Shown here: in pieces, positions 44,325-52,799 of the stretch | Numbering within the stretch: position 1 is the stretch's first letter | How the letters are laid out: each line of letters begins with the position of its first letter | Assembly (NCBI GenBank): GCA_937895515.1 | Contig: CALAYS010000157.1 | Location: 32,290-96,289, forward strand | DNA length: 64,000 nt | Reading direction: 5' to 3' | Origin: an uncultured bacterium | Lineage (GTDB): Bacteria > Patescibacteriota > Minisyncoccia > Phycocordibacterales > UBA9973 | The notes under the pieces: model-generated | The model's input: only the letters and a program-made list of their open reading frames with translations | Database searches by the model: none | Told to the model about the DNA's origin: nothing | Made by a program: the position numbers and the translations under genes

Positions 44325-44801
44325 CTAAAACGGCTCGACTTGTTTAAATTCTTGCTCGATTATAGTTGTATTATCTCCACCAAACCGGCAATACCCCGAA
44401 AAAGCTCTATTTTTCAAAGCATATGGGTACCAATATACATCATCTGGCCACATATCTTTATAAGGAATTTCATCTATAAAAAACCATTCTGGGGCCATTT
44501 CTTCGGTTTCTTTAGGCTCACCAACTATATCTTTACCTATATAAACATGAACAAAATGGACCTCACCTTCATTTTCATTTTTATTTAAGTAAAAAGTTAT
44601 TTCTCCTATTTTTACAATATCTTGAACTTTAATTTGGGCTTCTTCAAATAATTCTCTTTGTACTGATTCTAATGGATTTTCCCCAGGAATTAATTTACCA
44701 CCAAATCCATTATATCTACCCTCACCAAATCCGCGCTTTTTCTTACCTAAAAGTATCCTACTACCATCACGCACTAAAATTAAAGTTAATTCTTTTTGCA
44801 T
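44325..44801 (-). CDS. Nudix hydrolase, MTH1/MutT-like 8-oxo-dGTPase
   Basis: A 158-residue protein. LLGKKKRGFGEGRYNGFGGKLIPGE is the MTH1-type substrate and Nudix start; the box continues NPLESVQRELFEEAQI, with Ala in place of the usual Gly. The WPDDVYWYP stretch also occurs in MTH1-like enzymes. It should cleanse oxidised purine nucleotides. Confidence 0.82.
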   Translation of the reverse strand: MQKELTLILVRDGSRILLGKKKRGFGEGRYNGFGGKLIPGENPLESVQRELFEEAQIKVQDIVKIGEITFYLNKNENEGEVHFVHVYIGKDIVGEPKETEEMAPEWFFIDEIPYKDMWPDDVYWYPYALKNRAFSGYCRFGGDNTTIIEQEFKQVEPF

Positions 44802-44808
44802 AATTAAA

Positions 44809-44919
44809 CTATTTTTTATTTAAAAATTTTTTAACCTTGATTTTTAATTTAAATCTAAAAGATTTAAATAAAACCGGGATTAAATATTTAAAAGATTTTA
44901 CTTGTTTTTTTATTTTCAT
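44809..44919 (-). CDS. Possible small Lys/Phe-rich peptide, 36 aa
   Basis: An ATG overlaps the TAA of the upstream Cys-rich gene by one base (TAATG) and opens a 36-codon frame ending in TAG at 44809. The product (MKIKKQVKSFKYLIPVLFKS start) alternates basic and hydrophobic residues with no acidic residue at all. It could be a basic, amphipathic peptide. Such frames also arise by chance in A/T-rich spacers, so confidence is low. Confidence 0.3.
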   Translation of the reverse strand: MKIKKQVKSFKYLIPVLFKSFRFKLKIKVKKFLNKK

Positions 44920-46643
44920 TATATAAATTTTTGCTGATAACAAGTCTCACAATATATTATTTCTTTTCGATCCTCAGAAATAGCAGTTTTAAAAACATTC
45001 TCACAACCTTGATTCATACATTTCCTGTCCCATAATTTTTGTGGATTTCTCCATTTTAGTCTTTTGTAAAATCTACAATTTGGACATAATCTGGGTATTG
45101 CAATATTCATTTTTTTATAAAAAAGTAATTCATCTGGCATTATTTTAAAAGCCATAGTGCATTGTTCATTACACGAATAATCATTTTTATAATGTTCACA
45201 TAATATGACTTCATTTAAGATAGACTCATCTATGTCTTTTATATTATCGGGTAGATCTTCACTTTTTAGGGATATTTTATAATCCCTATCAATTGGCTCT
45301 TTATAATTATATTGATTATTTAAAATATCTTCTTTACTCAAAGGAAACCATTGATTGGCTAAACTTTCATTATACGGCCAGTTAGAGAGCTCTATTGGGA
45401 AAAAATCACCATATTTAAATACCCTACCCTTTTTATCTATATATGGCATATCTATCATATGTTGTTTTATTTTAGGTAAGATTTCCTCATATTCGACTTT
45501 CCCATATTGTTTATTTAAAATACAATATTTTTTATGTCTCATTTTAGTACAACCAAAAAGGTTATTACCGTTATAGATATTATCTGAATACTCTACATTT
45601 ATTGCATTATTACAAGATCGAATAAAAAAAGAATTCTGACAAGATGTGCTGGCTAATGTTTCGTATAATAATTCTGATGTATTACCACCAATAACTACAT
45701 CATAACTATCTTTTAACAAAAGACCACAGAAATAAACAAATTTACATTCTTCCACGCCATGTCTTGTATCAAAACAATATTTAGAATTTTTAGTATTTTC
45801 AATATCATCGCCTAAAACATTCACAGAATTAATAATCGAAGCAAAGCGTCTTGGTGTTTTATAATATAATTCTAAAAATTTTTCTTCAGCTTCTTTAATT
45901 TTTAAATGGCTAGATAAATCCCAATATTTTATTTTTTCTTTATATTCTTCTTTTGTGTATTTAACATTAAAAATACAATATTTTTGATTTCTTAAATTAA
46001 CACACCCGAAACAGTCTGAACAACCAACACAATTAAATAAAAATGCACAATCTATACAATCATTAGAAAAATATACAAATTTTGTATTATAAACATGTAT
46101 GGTATTTACATTTTCATATATACTGTCTCCATTCATTACCCCATCTGAATCCATTGAATCTTTTGTAAAAATCGGTGACTGACAATAAAAACAATTCACA
46201 GACTGAATACCTGTAAAAACAAAAGAACAATTTTTACACCTTATCAAACCATGAGAATATGTACAGTTATTACAATTTCTTAAATTAATACCCTGAGCAG
46301 GTACTGTTTTTTGTAGTTCATTAAATTGTTCAAAAAATGGCCTATTAAAATCATAATCTCTACCATAATCCATAGGGTCCCAAGCATCGCTCCACCAACA
46401 TTCTGAACAAAAAACATTATATGGTGAATCTTTAGGATAAACACTTATCATGTCCCTATTACACAAATTACAAGTATTTTTATATAAAGATCTTTCTTCT
46501 CTATGCGCAAATTTTATTTGAAACCGACAATCCGGGCAAAATGTTGGAGCTGGGACATGGATTTTGTCATAAAATGCAAAGTCCTCGGCTTCAATAATAA
46601 AGTCATTTTTACAGTTTTGGCAAATTCGATTTTCTGATTCCAT
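44919..46643 (-). CDS. Cys-rich zinc-ribbon repeat protein, paralogue B
   Basis: A 574-residue paralogue of the protein at 37.2 kb. N-terminal ribbons: ICQNCKNDF, FCPDCRFQIK, CNLCNRD, FCSECWW. The centre has CFGCVNLRNQKYCIFN near residue 210 and LFGCTKMRHKKYCILN near 365, each followed by Lys/Glu and Tyr residues. C-terminal ribbons: CEHYKNDYSCNEQC, LCPNCRFYKRLKWRN, CMNQGCEN, YCETCYQQ. It starts 3 bases after the stop of paralogue C, so B and C form an operon. Confidence 0.75.
   Translation of the reverse strand: MESENRICQNCKNDFIIEAEDFAFYDKIHVPAPTFCPDCRFQIKFAHREERSLYKNTCNLCNRDMISVYPKDSPYNVFCSECWWSDAWDPMDYGRDYDFNRPFFEQFNELQKTVPAQGINLRNCNNCTYSHGLIRCKNCSFVFTGIQSVNCFYCQSPIFTKDSMDSDGVMNGDSIYENVNTIHVYNTKFVYFSNDCIDCAFLFNCVGCSDCFGCVNLRNQKYCIFNVKYTKEEYKEKIKYWDLSSHLKIKEAEEKFLELYYKTPRRFASIINSVNVLGDDIENTKNSKYCFDTRHGVEECKFVYFCGLLLKDSYDVVIGGNTSELLYETLASTSCQNSFFIRSCNNAINVEYSDNIYNGNNLFGCTKMRHKKYCILNKQYGKVEYEEILPKIKQHMIDMPYIDKKGRVFKYGDFFPIELSNWPYNESLANQWFPLSKEDILNNQYNYKEPIDRDYKISLKSEDLPDNIKDIDESILNEVILCEHYKNDYSCNEQCTMAFKIMPDELLFYKKMNIAIPRLCPNCRFYKRLKWRNPQKLWDRKCMNQGCENVFKTAISEDRKEIIYCETCYQQKFI
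46531..46623 (-). repeat. 93-bp near-identical segment shared by paralogues B and C (other copy 48286-48378)
   Basis: The two segments differ at one base of 93 and encode most of the first zinc module of each protein, while the genes elsewhere are strongly diverged. This points to recent duplication or gene conversion. Confidence 0.9.
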
Positions 46644-46646
46644 AAG

Positions 46647-48392
46647 TTAAATTACTTCTTGTTGGTAACATTTTTCACAATAAATAATTTCTGGTCTTTC
46701 TGGCACATATGAAGTTTCAAATTCATTCGGGCAAACACCATCATGATTATGATTTTGCTTATCACACATACACTTTCTATGCCAAAGCTTCATTGGGTTT
46801 CTTTGCTTAAGTCTATTAAAATGTCTGCAATTAGGACAATAATGTGGCAGTGGTAAATTATTCATTTTATAAAATTCTAATTCTCTTAGAACAATTTTAA
46901 ATGCTCCAGTACATCCAGTCTTTTCATTATTATTACCAGCACATTCAATAATTTGATTTAAAATACTTTCATCAACTTGATCTATTGTGTCTGGAATATC
47001 TTCTTGTTTTATATCAATATTATAATTTCTAGATTCTCTATCATACCAAGAAAACCCATTTTTAATTGCTTCATCTTTAGATAAAGGATAATATTCTTGG
47101 GCTACGGTTTCATTATAACTAAATGGTGAAATATCATAAGGAAAAAATTCCCCATATGTAAAAATACGACCCAATTTATCAACATACGGCATATCCATCA
47201 TATGCTGTTTTATTTTAGGTAACAATTCTTCATATTCACTTTTTGTATATTGTTTATTTAAAATACAATATTCTTTTTTACGAAGCCCAATACAACCAAA
47301 TAAATGAGATGAATTATGACAGTTTATAGAATATTGAATATCTAATGAATGATAAGCTACACTTGTAAAATAACATTGACTTACGCCTAATGCTGTATCA
47401 AAGCTATCATAAATTAATTCAGACTGAATCCCAACACCTGGACCCGAACAATAACTGTCTCGCATACCATAACCACCCCAAGTAACATTTTTACAATCTT
47501 CGGCATCATAAATATCATATCCATTAATTACATTTTTTGAATTTTCTATATTATCTCCAGTACTATTTACACATTTAAAAACATTTGAGTATTTATGAAA
47601 ATTTTTTAATTTAAAATCATCGAAGATTTTTGAAAATTCTTGAATTCCTGAATGTGAATTTAAATTTAATTTATTTTTTATTTCTTTGTATTCTTCACGA
47701 GAATATTGTTGATTTAAAATACAATAAGATTTATTTTTTAAATTTATACAACCAATACAGTCTATACAGTTTTGACAATCAAATAAAAAATATGAATCAC
47801 TGCATTCAACAGAATTATTTGAATAATATATTTTATAAGAATTAGAACAATTTATTGTTTCGTAAGAAGAATTAACTTTTGTTAAGATATAAGAATCAAC
47901 ACAATTTGTATTATTACTTAGTCTATTACCATACAAACAATCTTCATTATTGTTTGATGCTGTAGTCATAAAGCAACCTTTGTCACCTTCTGCAACATTA
48001 CAATATTCACAATTAACCATGTTAGTAACGGATAGATTAATTAAGGGTATATTTTTATAAAGTTCATGAAATTGCTCAAAGAATGGTTTTGAAAAATCAT
48101 ACCCACTACCATGGTCTATTGGATCCCAAGAATCTCCCCACCATGTTTTATCATCGTAAACTGTATATCCTGTTTCGGGTCTATGAATCGATACTATATT
48201 TTCTCCTATTTTACTTGGAGCATTATTTTGTCTTTTATATAAAGTTCTTTCATTACGAAACATCATTCTGCGTTGTAACATACATTCCGGGCAAAATGTT
48301 GGAGCTGGGACATGGATTTTGTCATAAAATGCAAAGTCCTCGGCTTCGATAATAAAGTCATTTTTACAGTTTTGGCAATTCCTATGTTCCAT
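46647..48392 (-). CDS. Cys-rich zinc-ribbon repeat protein, paralogue C
   Basis: A 581-residue paralogue. The first ribbon pairs are NCQNCKNDF and FCPECMLQRR, but the second module is degraded (KRQNNAPSKIG and YTVYDDKTWW have lost the Cys pairs kept in A and B). The centre holds CIGCINLKNKSYCILN near 225 and LFGCIGLRKKEYCILN near 385, each followed by an acidic EEY-type end. The C-terminal ribbon is intact (CPNCRHFNRLKQRN, CMCDKQ, YCEKCYQQ). Confidence 0.75.
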   Translation of the reverse strand: MEHRNCQNCKNDFIIEAEDFAFYDKIHVPAPTFCPECMLQRRMMFRNERTLYKRQNNAPSKIGENIVSIHRPETGYTVYDDKTWWGDSWDPIDHGSGYDFSKPFFEQFHELYKNIPLINLSVTNMVNCEYCNVAEGDKGCFMTTASNNNEDCLYGNRLSNNTNCVDSYILTKVNSSYETINCSNSYKIYYSNNSVECSDSYFLFDCQNCIDCIGCINLKNKSYCILNQQYSREEYKEIKNKLNLNSHSGIQEFSKIFDDFKLKNFHKYSNVFKCVNSTGDNIENSKNVINGYDIYDAEDCKNVTWGGYGMRDSYCSGPGVGIQSELIYDSFDTALGVSQCYFTSVAYHSLDIQYSINCHNSSHLFGCIGLRKKEYCILNKQYTKSEYEELLPKIKQHMMDMPYVDKLGRIFTYGEFFPYDISPFSYNETVAQEYYPLSKDEAIKNGFSWYDRESRNYNIDIKQEDIPDTIDQVDESILNQIIECAGNNNEKTGCTGAFKIVLRELEFYKMNNLPLPHYCPNCRHFNRLKQRNPMKLWHRKCMCDKQNHNHDGVCPNEFETSYVPERPEIIYCEKCYQQEVI

Positions 48393-48402
48393 ATATATCC
48401 AA

Positions 48403-48411
48403 ACTATACCA
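48403..48411 (-). promoter_or_regulatory. Extended -10 promoter of the paralogue C-B operon
   Basis: TGGTATAGT on the minus strand ends 10 bases before the ATG at 48392; predicted leader about 4 nt. Confidence 0.65.
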
Positions 48412-48440
48412 CAAATCTATATACAAATTAATAGAATATT

Positions 48441-48449
48441 TGCTATAAT
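48441..48449 (+). promoter_or_regulatory. Extended -10 promoter of corA
   Basis: TGCTATAAT, full consensus, ends exactly 6 bases before the ATG at 48456. Confidence 0.8.
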
Positions 48450-48455
48450 AAACCC

Positions 48456-49367
48456 ATGCTTTCAACATATAAATATCAAGGTGTTACTTGGGTTGACCTC
48501 GAAGCCCCGACAGAGGACGAACTAATGCATGTTCTCGAGGAATACAATGTCCCCGAGGGTTTACTGCACGATCTTATGACAGAAACACTGCTATCTCGTG
48601 TAGACACTTACAAAGAAATGCTTTATTTGGTTTTACACTTTCCACGAGTTCATAATGAAAAAAAGATGCCCGATTTAGAAATAGACTTTATTGTTGGAAA
48701 AAACTTTTTAATTACTGTTCACTACGAATTTTCAAACGCAATTCATGACTTTGCTAAAAGACTTGAAGTTGATGTAATGCTTGCTCGCAAAATACCCGGA
48801 ACTCATGCTGGGCATTTATTCCATTCTTTAATTATTGAATCTTATCACCAAGCAAGCTCGAAACTTAACGACCTTTATCAAATGATGGAACATGTCAAAG
48901 ACCAAATCTTTGATGGCCATGAAGACAAAATGGTTACAGAATTATCTTTAATTAACCGTAAAATTCTTGACTTTAGACAAGCTATTCGTTTCCATTCTGG
49001 AATATTAGATTCATACGAAAAAGAAAGCTTCAAACTTTTTGGAGAAGAATATTCTTACTATGTCCGCTCAATTCGCTCGGAATATCATAAAATAATTGGT
49101 GTACTAGAAGGCCACCGTGATTTATTAATCGACCTTCGCGAAACCAACGACTCTCTCCTTTCCGCAAAAACCAATAAAACAATGCGTATTTTGACAATTA
49201 TGTCTTTTACAACCTTTCCTTTAACTTTAATTGCAACTCTTGTAGCAATGATTACAGATGTTCATATTATTAGCACATTTGCTCAATTTGCATACATTAG
49301 CAGTGCATTATTGTTAATAGGTGTATTAATTCTTCTTCATTTCAAAAATAGAAAATGGCTACTATAA
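48456..49367 (+). CDS. CorA-like divalent metal transporter lacking the GMN motif
   Basis: A 303-residue CorA fold: alpha/beta cytoplasmic domain, long helix (LNDLYQMMEHVKDQIFDG, FRQAIRFHSGIL) and two C-terminal membrane helices (about 243-262 and 272-292). The selectivity motif GMN expected at the end of the first helix is missing; the place reads LTLIATLVAMITDV. The protein may carry another ion or be inactive as a Mg channel. It overlaps cysS by 13 bases. Confidence 0.8.
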   Translation: MLSTYKYQGVTWVDLEAPTEDELMHVLEEYNVPEGLLHDLMTETLLSRVDTYKEMLYLVLHFPRVHNEKKMPDLEIDFIVGKNFLITVHYEFSNAIHDFAKRLEVDVMLARKIPGTHAGHLFHSLIIESYHQASSKLNDLYQMMEHVKDQIFDGHEDKMVTELSLINRKILDFRQAIRFHSGILDSYEKESFKLFGEEYSYYVRSIRSEYHKIIGVLEGHRDLLIDLRETNDSLLSAKTNKTMRILTIMSFTTFPLTLIATLVAMITDVHIISTFAQFAYISSALLLIGVLILLHFKNRKWLL

Positions 49368-50737
49368 AATTATACAATTCATTAACTAAGAAAATCGAGG
49401 AATTTATTCCCACAAATTCTGAAAACAAAGTCAGTATGTATACTTGTGGTATAACACCTTATAACACACCTCATATTGGTAATTATAAAGCCTATATTTT
49501 TGCTGATATATTACGCCGAACTTTAGAATCAAATAATTACACTGTAAAACAAGTAATTAATTTAACTGATGTTGATGATAAAACAATAAAGAAATCTATA
49601 GAATTAAACACTTCTCTTTTTGAATTAACAAAAAAATATGAAGATGAATTTTATAAAGACCGAAAAGATCTAATTCTATTGCCACCTGAATATTCTCCTC
49701 GCGCTACAGATTATATCCCTAAAATGATAGAAATCATAGAAATACTGATTGAAAAAGGTTTTGCTTATAAAACAGATGATGGCAGTGTTTATTTTAGTGT
49801 AAAATCAGACAAAAATTATGGTAAACTAATTGACTTTAAACCAGAAGATTTAAAAACAAATGCCGATGGCCGAATGAATAATGCCGATGAATATGAAAAA
49901 GACGATGTCCAAGATTTTGCATTATGGAAATCATGGGACCCAAATGATGGCCCAAATAAATGGGACTCGCCTTGGGGCCCTGGTCGCCCTGGGTGGCATA
50001 TAGAATGTTCTGCTATGGCAAGAGAATTCATTGGTGAAATTGTAGATATCCACACTGGTGGAATCGACAATATGTTCCCCCATCACGAAAATGAAATTGC
50101 TCAAAGTGAATGTGCTTATGGTCACGAATTTTCAAGGTTTTTTGTGCATTGTAACCATTTAATGATTGATGGTAAAAAAATGGCAAAACGTGATGGAAAT
50201 TTTTTAATGCTTAGTGATTTTAAAGTCCGAGGTATTCACCCACTTTCTTATAAATATTTTTTATATGGTACTCATTATCGATCACCAGCTAATTTAACTT
50301 GGGATGCATTATACGGAGCTCAAACTACCCTAAGTCGAATGTACGAAAAATACATAAACATCATGAATACTGCTATGGGTGAATTTGATAATGATTATTT
50401 AGAAAAAGTTAAAGAATCTCTAGCTAATGATTTAAATACAGCCGAAGCTATTTCAATCTTAATAAAACTATTTGACGACAATAGTATCAATGACAGTATT
50501 AAATTAGCAACAGTAAACGCTATTGATAATATACTGGGTCTTGGTTTTAATGAATATTATTTATCTGACAAAATTATTCCATTAGATGTACAAAAAATTA
50601 TAGACGAAAGAAATACTGCTCGAATAAACAAAGATTACACTAAAAGCGATGAACTCCGTGAAATCCTAAACATCCAAGGCTACTTGGTAATTGATACTAA
50701 AGAAGAATCAATAGTACTACCTAACCCATTAGGGTAA
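49355..50737 (+). CDS. cysS: Cysteinyl-tRNA synthetase
   Basis: A 460-residue class I synthetase. Zinc and Cys ligands are in YTCGITPYNTPHIGNYKAY (HIGH-type motif), GWHIECSAMA and FPHHENEIAQSEC. The KMSKS loop reads KKMAKRDGNF, with Ala and Arg replacing Ser. Its start lies inside the corA end, so translation is probably coupled. Confidence 0.95.
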   Translation: MATIKLYNSLTKKIEEFIPTNSENKVSMYTCGITPYNTPHIGNYKAYIFADILRRTLESNNYTVKQVINLTDVDDKTIKKSIELNTSLFELTKKYEDEFYKDRKDLILLPPEYSPRATDYIPKMIEIIEILIEKGFAYKTDDGSVYFSVKSDKNYGKLIDFKPEDLKTNADGRMNNADEYEKDDVQDFALWKSWDPNDGPNKWDSPWGPGRPGWHIECSAMAREFIGEIVDIHTGGIDNMFPHHENEIAQSECAYGHEFSRFFVHCNHLMIDGKKMAKRDGNFLMLSDFKVRGIHPLSYKYFLYGTHYRSPANLTWDALYGAQTTLSRMYEKYINIMNTAMGEFDNDYLEKVKESLANDLNTAEAISILIKLFDDNSINDSIKLATVNAIDNILGLGFNEYYLSDKIIPLDVQKIIDERNTARINKDYTKSDELREILNIQGYLVIDTKEESIVLPNPLG

Positions 50738-50776
50738 TAGTTATCCCCTTTTAAAATATTTTTTAAACAAAGTATT

Positions 50777-50785
50777 TGGTATAAT
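50777..50785 (+). promoter_or_regulatory. Extended -10 promoter of the DUF378 gene
   Basis: TGGTATAAT lies 39 bases before the ATG at 50825; predicted leader about 33 nt, longer than most here. Confidence 0.65.
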
Positions 50786-50824
50786 GTATAAGTCGAAAAT
50801 TTTAATAAAAAAATTTAATTTTTC

Positions 50825-51031
50825 ATGAATAAATTAAACGGATTAGATGTACTAGCATTAGTACTAATCATAGTTGGTGGTCTTAATTGGGGTCTAGTTG
50901 GACTTTTCAATTTTAACCTTGTATCTGCTATTTTTGGTGATATGTCTGTATTATCTAAAGTTGTATATGTTTTAGTTGGAATCTCAGCATTATATGCTAT
51001 TCCAATGTCAATGAAACTTACAAAGAAATAA
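50825..51031 (+). CDS. DUF378 membrane protein
   Basis: A 68-residue protein with two membrane segments. LDVLALVLIIVGGLNWGLVGLFNFNLV is the DUF378 signature (GGLNWGLVG). The role of the family is unknown. It has its own promoter and terminator. Confidence 0.88.
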   Translation: MNKLNGLDVLALVLIIVGGLNWGLVGLFNFNLVSAIFGDMSVLSKVVYVLVGISALYAIPMSMKLTKK

Positions 51032-51049
51032 TTTTTGTACATCTTTTTA

Positions 51050-51076
51050 AAAATAACCCCAAAAGGGTTATTTTTA
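51050..51076 (+). terminator. Terminator after the DUF378 gene
   Basis: AAAATAACCC pairs with GGGTTATTTT around CAAAA, then TTTA. It also serves the convergent metalloprotease gene. Confidence 0.85.
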
Positions 51077-51077
51077 T

Positions 51078-52070
51078 TTATATTTGGCAAACTAGATTTA
51101 ATGCATCAATATCAGATTTTGAAAGTTCTAAATTATTACTTTGGTTTTGTTCATACATTATTGAATCAGGGTCTGGTAAATGGTCTATTCCCAGTGAATG
51201 CCCTAATTCATGAGCTAATACCCGGACTAATTTTTGATAATCCGAGAATTCATAAATATCAATTTTTTGACCAGTCTCATCTTTAGTATACAAGCCTTCT
51301 TTAAAAGTCTCCCCGCGCTGTTCCCCTATTGTATTATAATTTTGAACCTTAAGATTAAGCTCGCTAGCTAAACGATTTAATTCATTTGCCAAAGTATTAA
51401 CCGAATCAGCTAATGTATTAACTTTTTTCTGATCTAATTGCAGTTGAGCTGCTTGTTTGTCTAATATTAATTTTTGGCTTTGGAGTACATCATATTCTTT
51501 TTTAGGGGCTCCACCGTGTGAATTCCAATAATTAACTTGTTTTTGATAATTAAGACTTTTTTGGTTGTACGATTTAAGTTTGATATTATAAGAATTTATA
51601 GCAATAGTGTATTTTGATTTTATTGTATTATATTCAGACTTAACAGCATTATATTTTGTTTGATCATCTTTTAGACTACTATTTATACTTGTTAATTTAT
51701 CTGTGGCTTCTTGGCGATAATCATAAATTAAATTTATTTTTAAGTCACCATCATTTTTATGATATTCAAATAAATTTTTATTTATTGAATTTTCCCATAA
51801 ATCCTCGGCTTGTTTTAAGGCCTTTTCAAATTCCTCGGGTGTTATTTTAAATTTAGTATCAAAATTATCAATTGTATAAATTATTGGTCTACCACATGGT
51901 TTATTAATATCAATAAAAGGAATATCCAAATTATCAATAAAGACTGATGCTCTATCAACCAAAGGAGAAACTATTGGTTTTATTTCGTCTTTAGTTTTAA
52001 GACTTTGAGGCGAATTTAAAAACCAAATTAATAGTATTAAAATGATTAGTAAAAAAACCTTTTTAAACAT
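51078..52070 (-). CDS. Anchored matrixin-type zinc metalloprotease with coiled-coil
   Basis: A 330-residue protein with an N-terminal membrane anchor (about 2-19), a substrate-side domain, a long predicted coiled coil (about 125-255, rich in Lys, Asn, Gln, Leu) and the zinc site VLAHELGHSLGIDH near residue 292, followed by DSIMYE, the Met-turn of metzincins. The coiled coil sits inside the catalytic domain, between its first strands and the active site. It forms an operon with the upstream DUF2231-like gene (2 bases). Confidence 0.8.
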   Translation of the reverse strand: MFKKVFLLIILILLIWFLNSPQSLKTKDEIKPIVSPLVDRASVFIDNLDIPFIDINKPCGRPIIYTIDNFDTKFKITPEEFEKALKQAEDLWENSINKNLFEYHKNDGDLKINLIYDYRQEATDKLTSINSSLKDDQTKYNAVKSEYNTIKSKYTIAINSYNIKLKSYNQKSLNYQKQVNYWNSHGGAPKKEYDVLQSQKLILDKQAAQLQLDQKKVNTLADSVNTLANELNRLASELNLKVQNYNTIGEQRGETFKEGLYTKDETGQKIDIYEFSDYQKLVRVLAHELGHSLGIDHLPDPDSIMYEQNQSNNLELSKSDIDALNLVCQI

Positions 52071-52072
52071 AT

Positions 52073-52597
52073 TTACAAACTAATTCCTAAAATTTTTAAA
52101 ACATATGGTGTCAAAGGATCAAGATTTGGACCATAAACAATAACTCCACCCAAAAGACCTGTAGTAAATATTGCAACTAACGCACAAATTGCTAATATAA
52201 TCCGAATTGATTTTATTTCTAGAATTTTTAAAATAAAATCAATTAGTTTTTTCAAAATACCCAACTTAGAATAATAAATTTCAAATCTTGAAATTAAAAA
52301 TCGTAAAACTATTTCTATAGCAAAAATTCCAAATAAAAATGTACTAATCCCAGCAAAAGTTGAATGAGTTTCAATTAAATTTCTAAAGTTTTGATCTGAC
52401 ACGCCCAATAGATGCTCGGCATTTTCACCAGTGGCCCTAGCTACTACGGCCCCTAAAAATCCAACAATCACAAGAAAATTTTTAATTGATTTCCAGTTAG
52501 CATTGGAAAACCATTTTTCTACAGGAAAAATCTCGCAAAGACTCCATATAAACAAAAATGCTATTGGAAAATGCACAATAATTGGGTGTATATTCAT
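52073..52597 (-). CDS. DUF2231-like membrane protein
   Basis: A 174-residue protein with four membrane segments. The N terminus MNIHPIIVHFPIAFLFIW carries the paired His of the DUF2231 family, and THSTFAGIS holds another conserved His; the set may bind heme or metal. Function unknown. Confidence 0.75.
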   Translation of the reverse strand: MNIHPIIVHFPIAFLFIWSLCEIFPVEKWFSNANWKSIKNFLVIVGFLGAVVARATGENAEHLLGVSDQNFRNLIETHSTFAGISTFLFGIFAIEIVLRFLISRFEIYYSKLGILKKLIDFILKILEIKSIRIILAICALVAIFTTGLLGGVIVYGPNLDPLTPYVLKILGISL

Positions 52598-52605
52598 ATA
52601 TAAAT

Positions 52606-52614
52606 ATTATAACA
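52606..52614 (-). promoter_or_regulatory. Extended -10 promoter of the DUF2231-metalloprotease operon
   Basis: TGTTATAAT on the minus strand ends 8 bases before the ATG at 52597. It overlaps the arm of the terminator of the previous gene. Confidence 0.65.
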
Positions 52615-52646
52615 TAAAACCCCACTATGCTGTGGGGTTTTATGTT
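52611..52646 (-). terminator. 15-bp perfect-stem terminator after the 35-aa gene
   Basis: AACATAAAACCCCAC (52611-52625) and GTGGGGTTTTATGTT (52632-52646) are perfect complements around TATGCT. The stop codon of the small upstream gene overlaps the stem. Confidence 0.88.
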
Positions 52647-52752
52647 AGTTCTTCTTTGCGGCCTTCATTGCAAACTTGGTTGCAAGACGTTTTGCTGTTT
52701 TACGAGAACGAGTTGTCTTATTTTTTGTGTTTGTTGCTAATCTTTTTGCCAT
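52645..52752 (-). CDS. Very small basic protein, 35 aa
   Basis: A 35-codon frame (MAKRLATNTKNK start; ends KFAMKAAKKN) rich in Lys, Arg, Thr and Ala with no acidic residue. It has its own promoter (TATAAT 8 bases before the ATG) and a very strong terminator that begins at its stop codon, so it is very likely expressed as a separate short mRNA. The composition suggests an RNA-binding or ribosome-associated protein. No family is recognised. Confidence 0.65.
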   Translation of the reverse strand: MAKRLATNTKNKTTRSRKTAKRLATKFAMKAAKKN

Positions 52753-52760
52753 ATAGGTCT

Positions 52761-52766
52761 ATTATA
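52761..52766 (-). promoter_or_regulatory. -10 box of the 35-aa gene
   Basis: TATAAT on the minus strand ends 8 bases before the ATG at 52752. Confidence 0.6.
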
Positions 52767-52799
52767 CACTATTTTAGATTAATGTATAGTTTTAATTAA

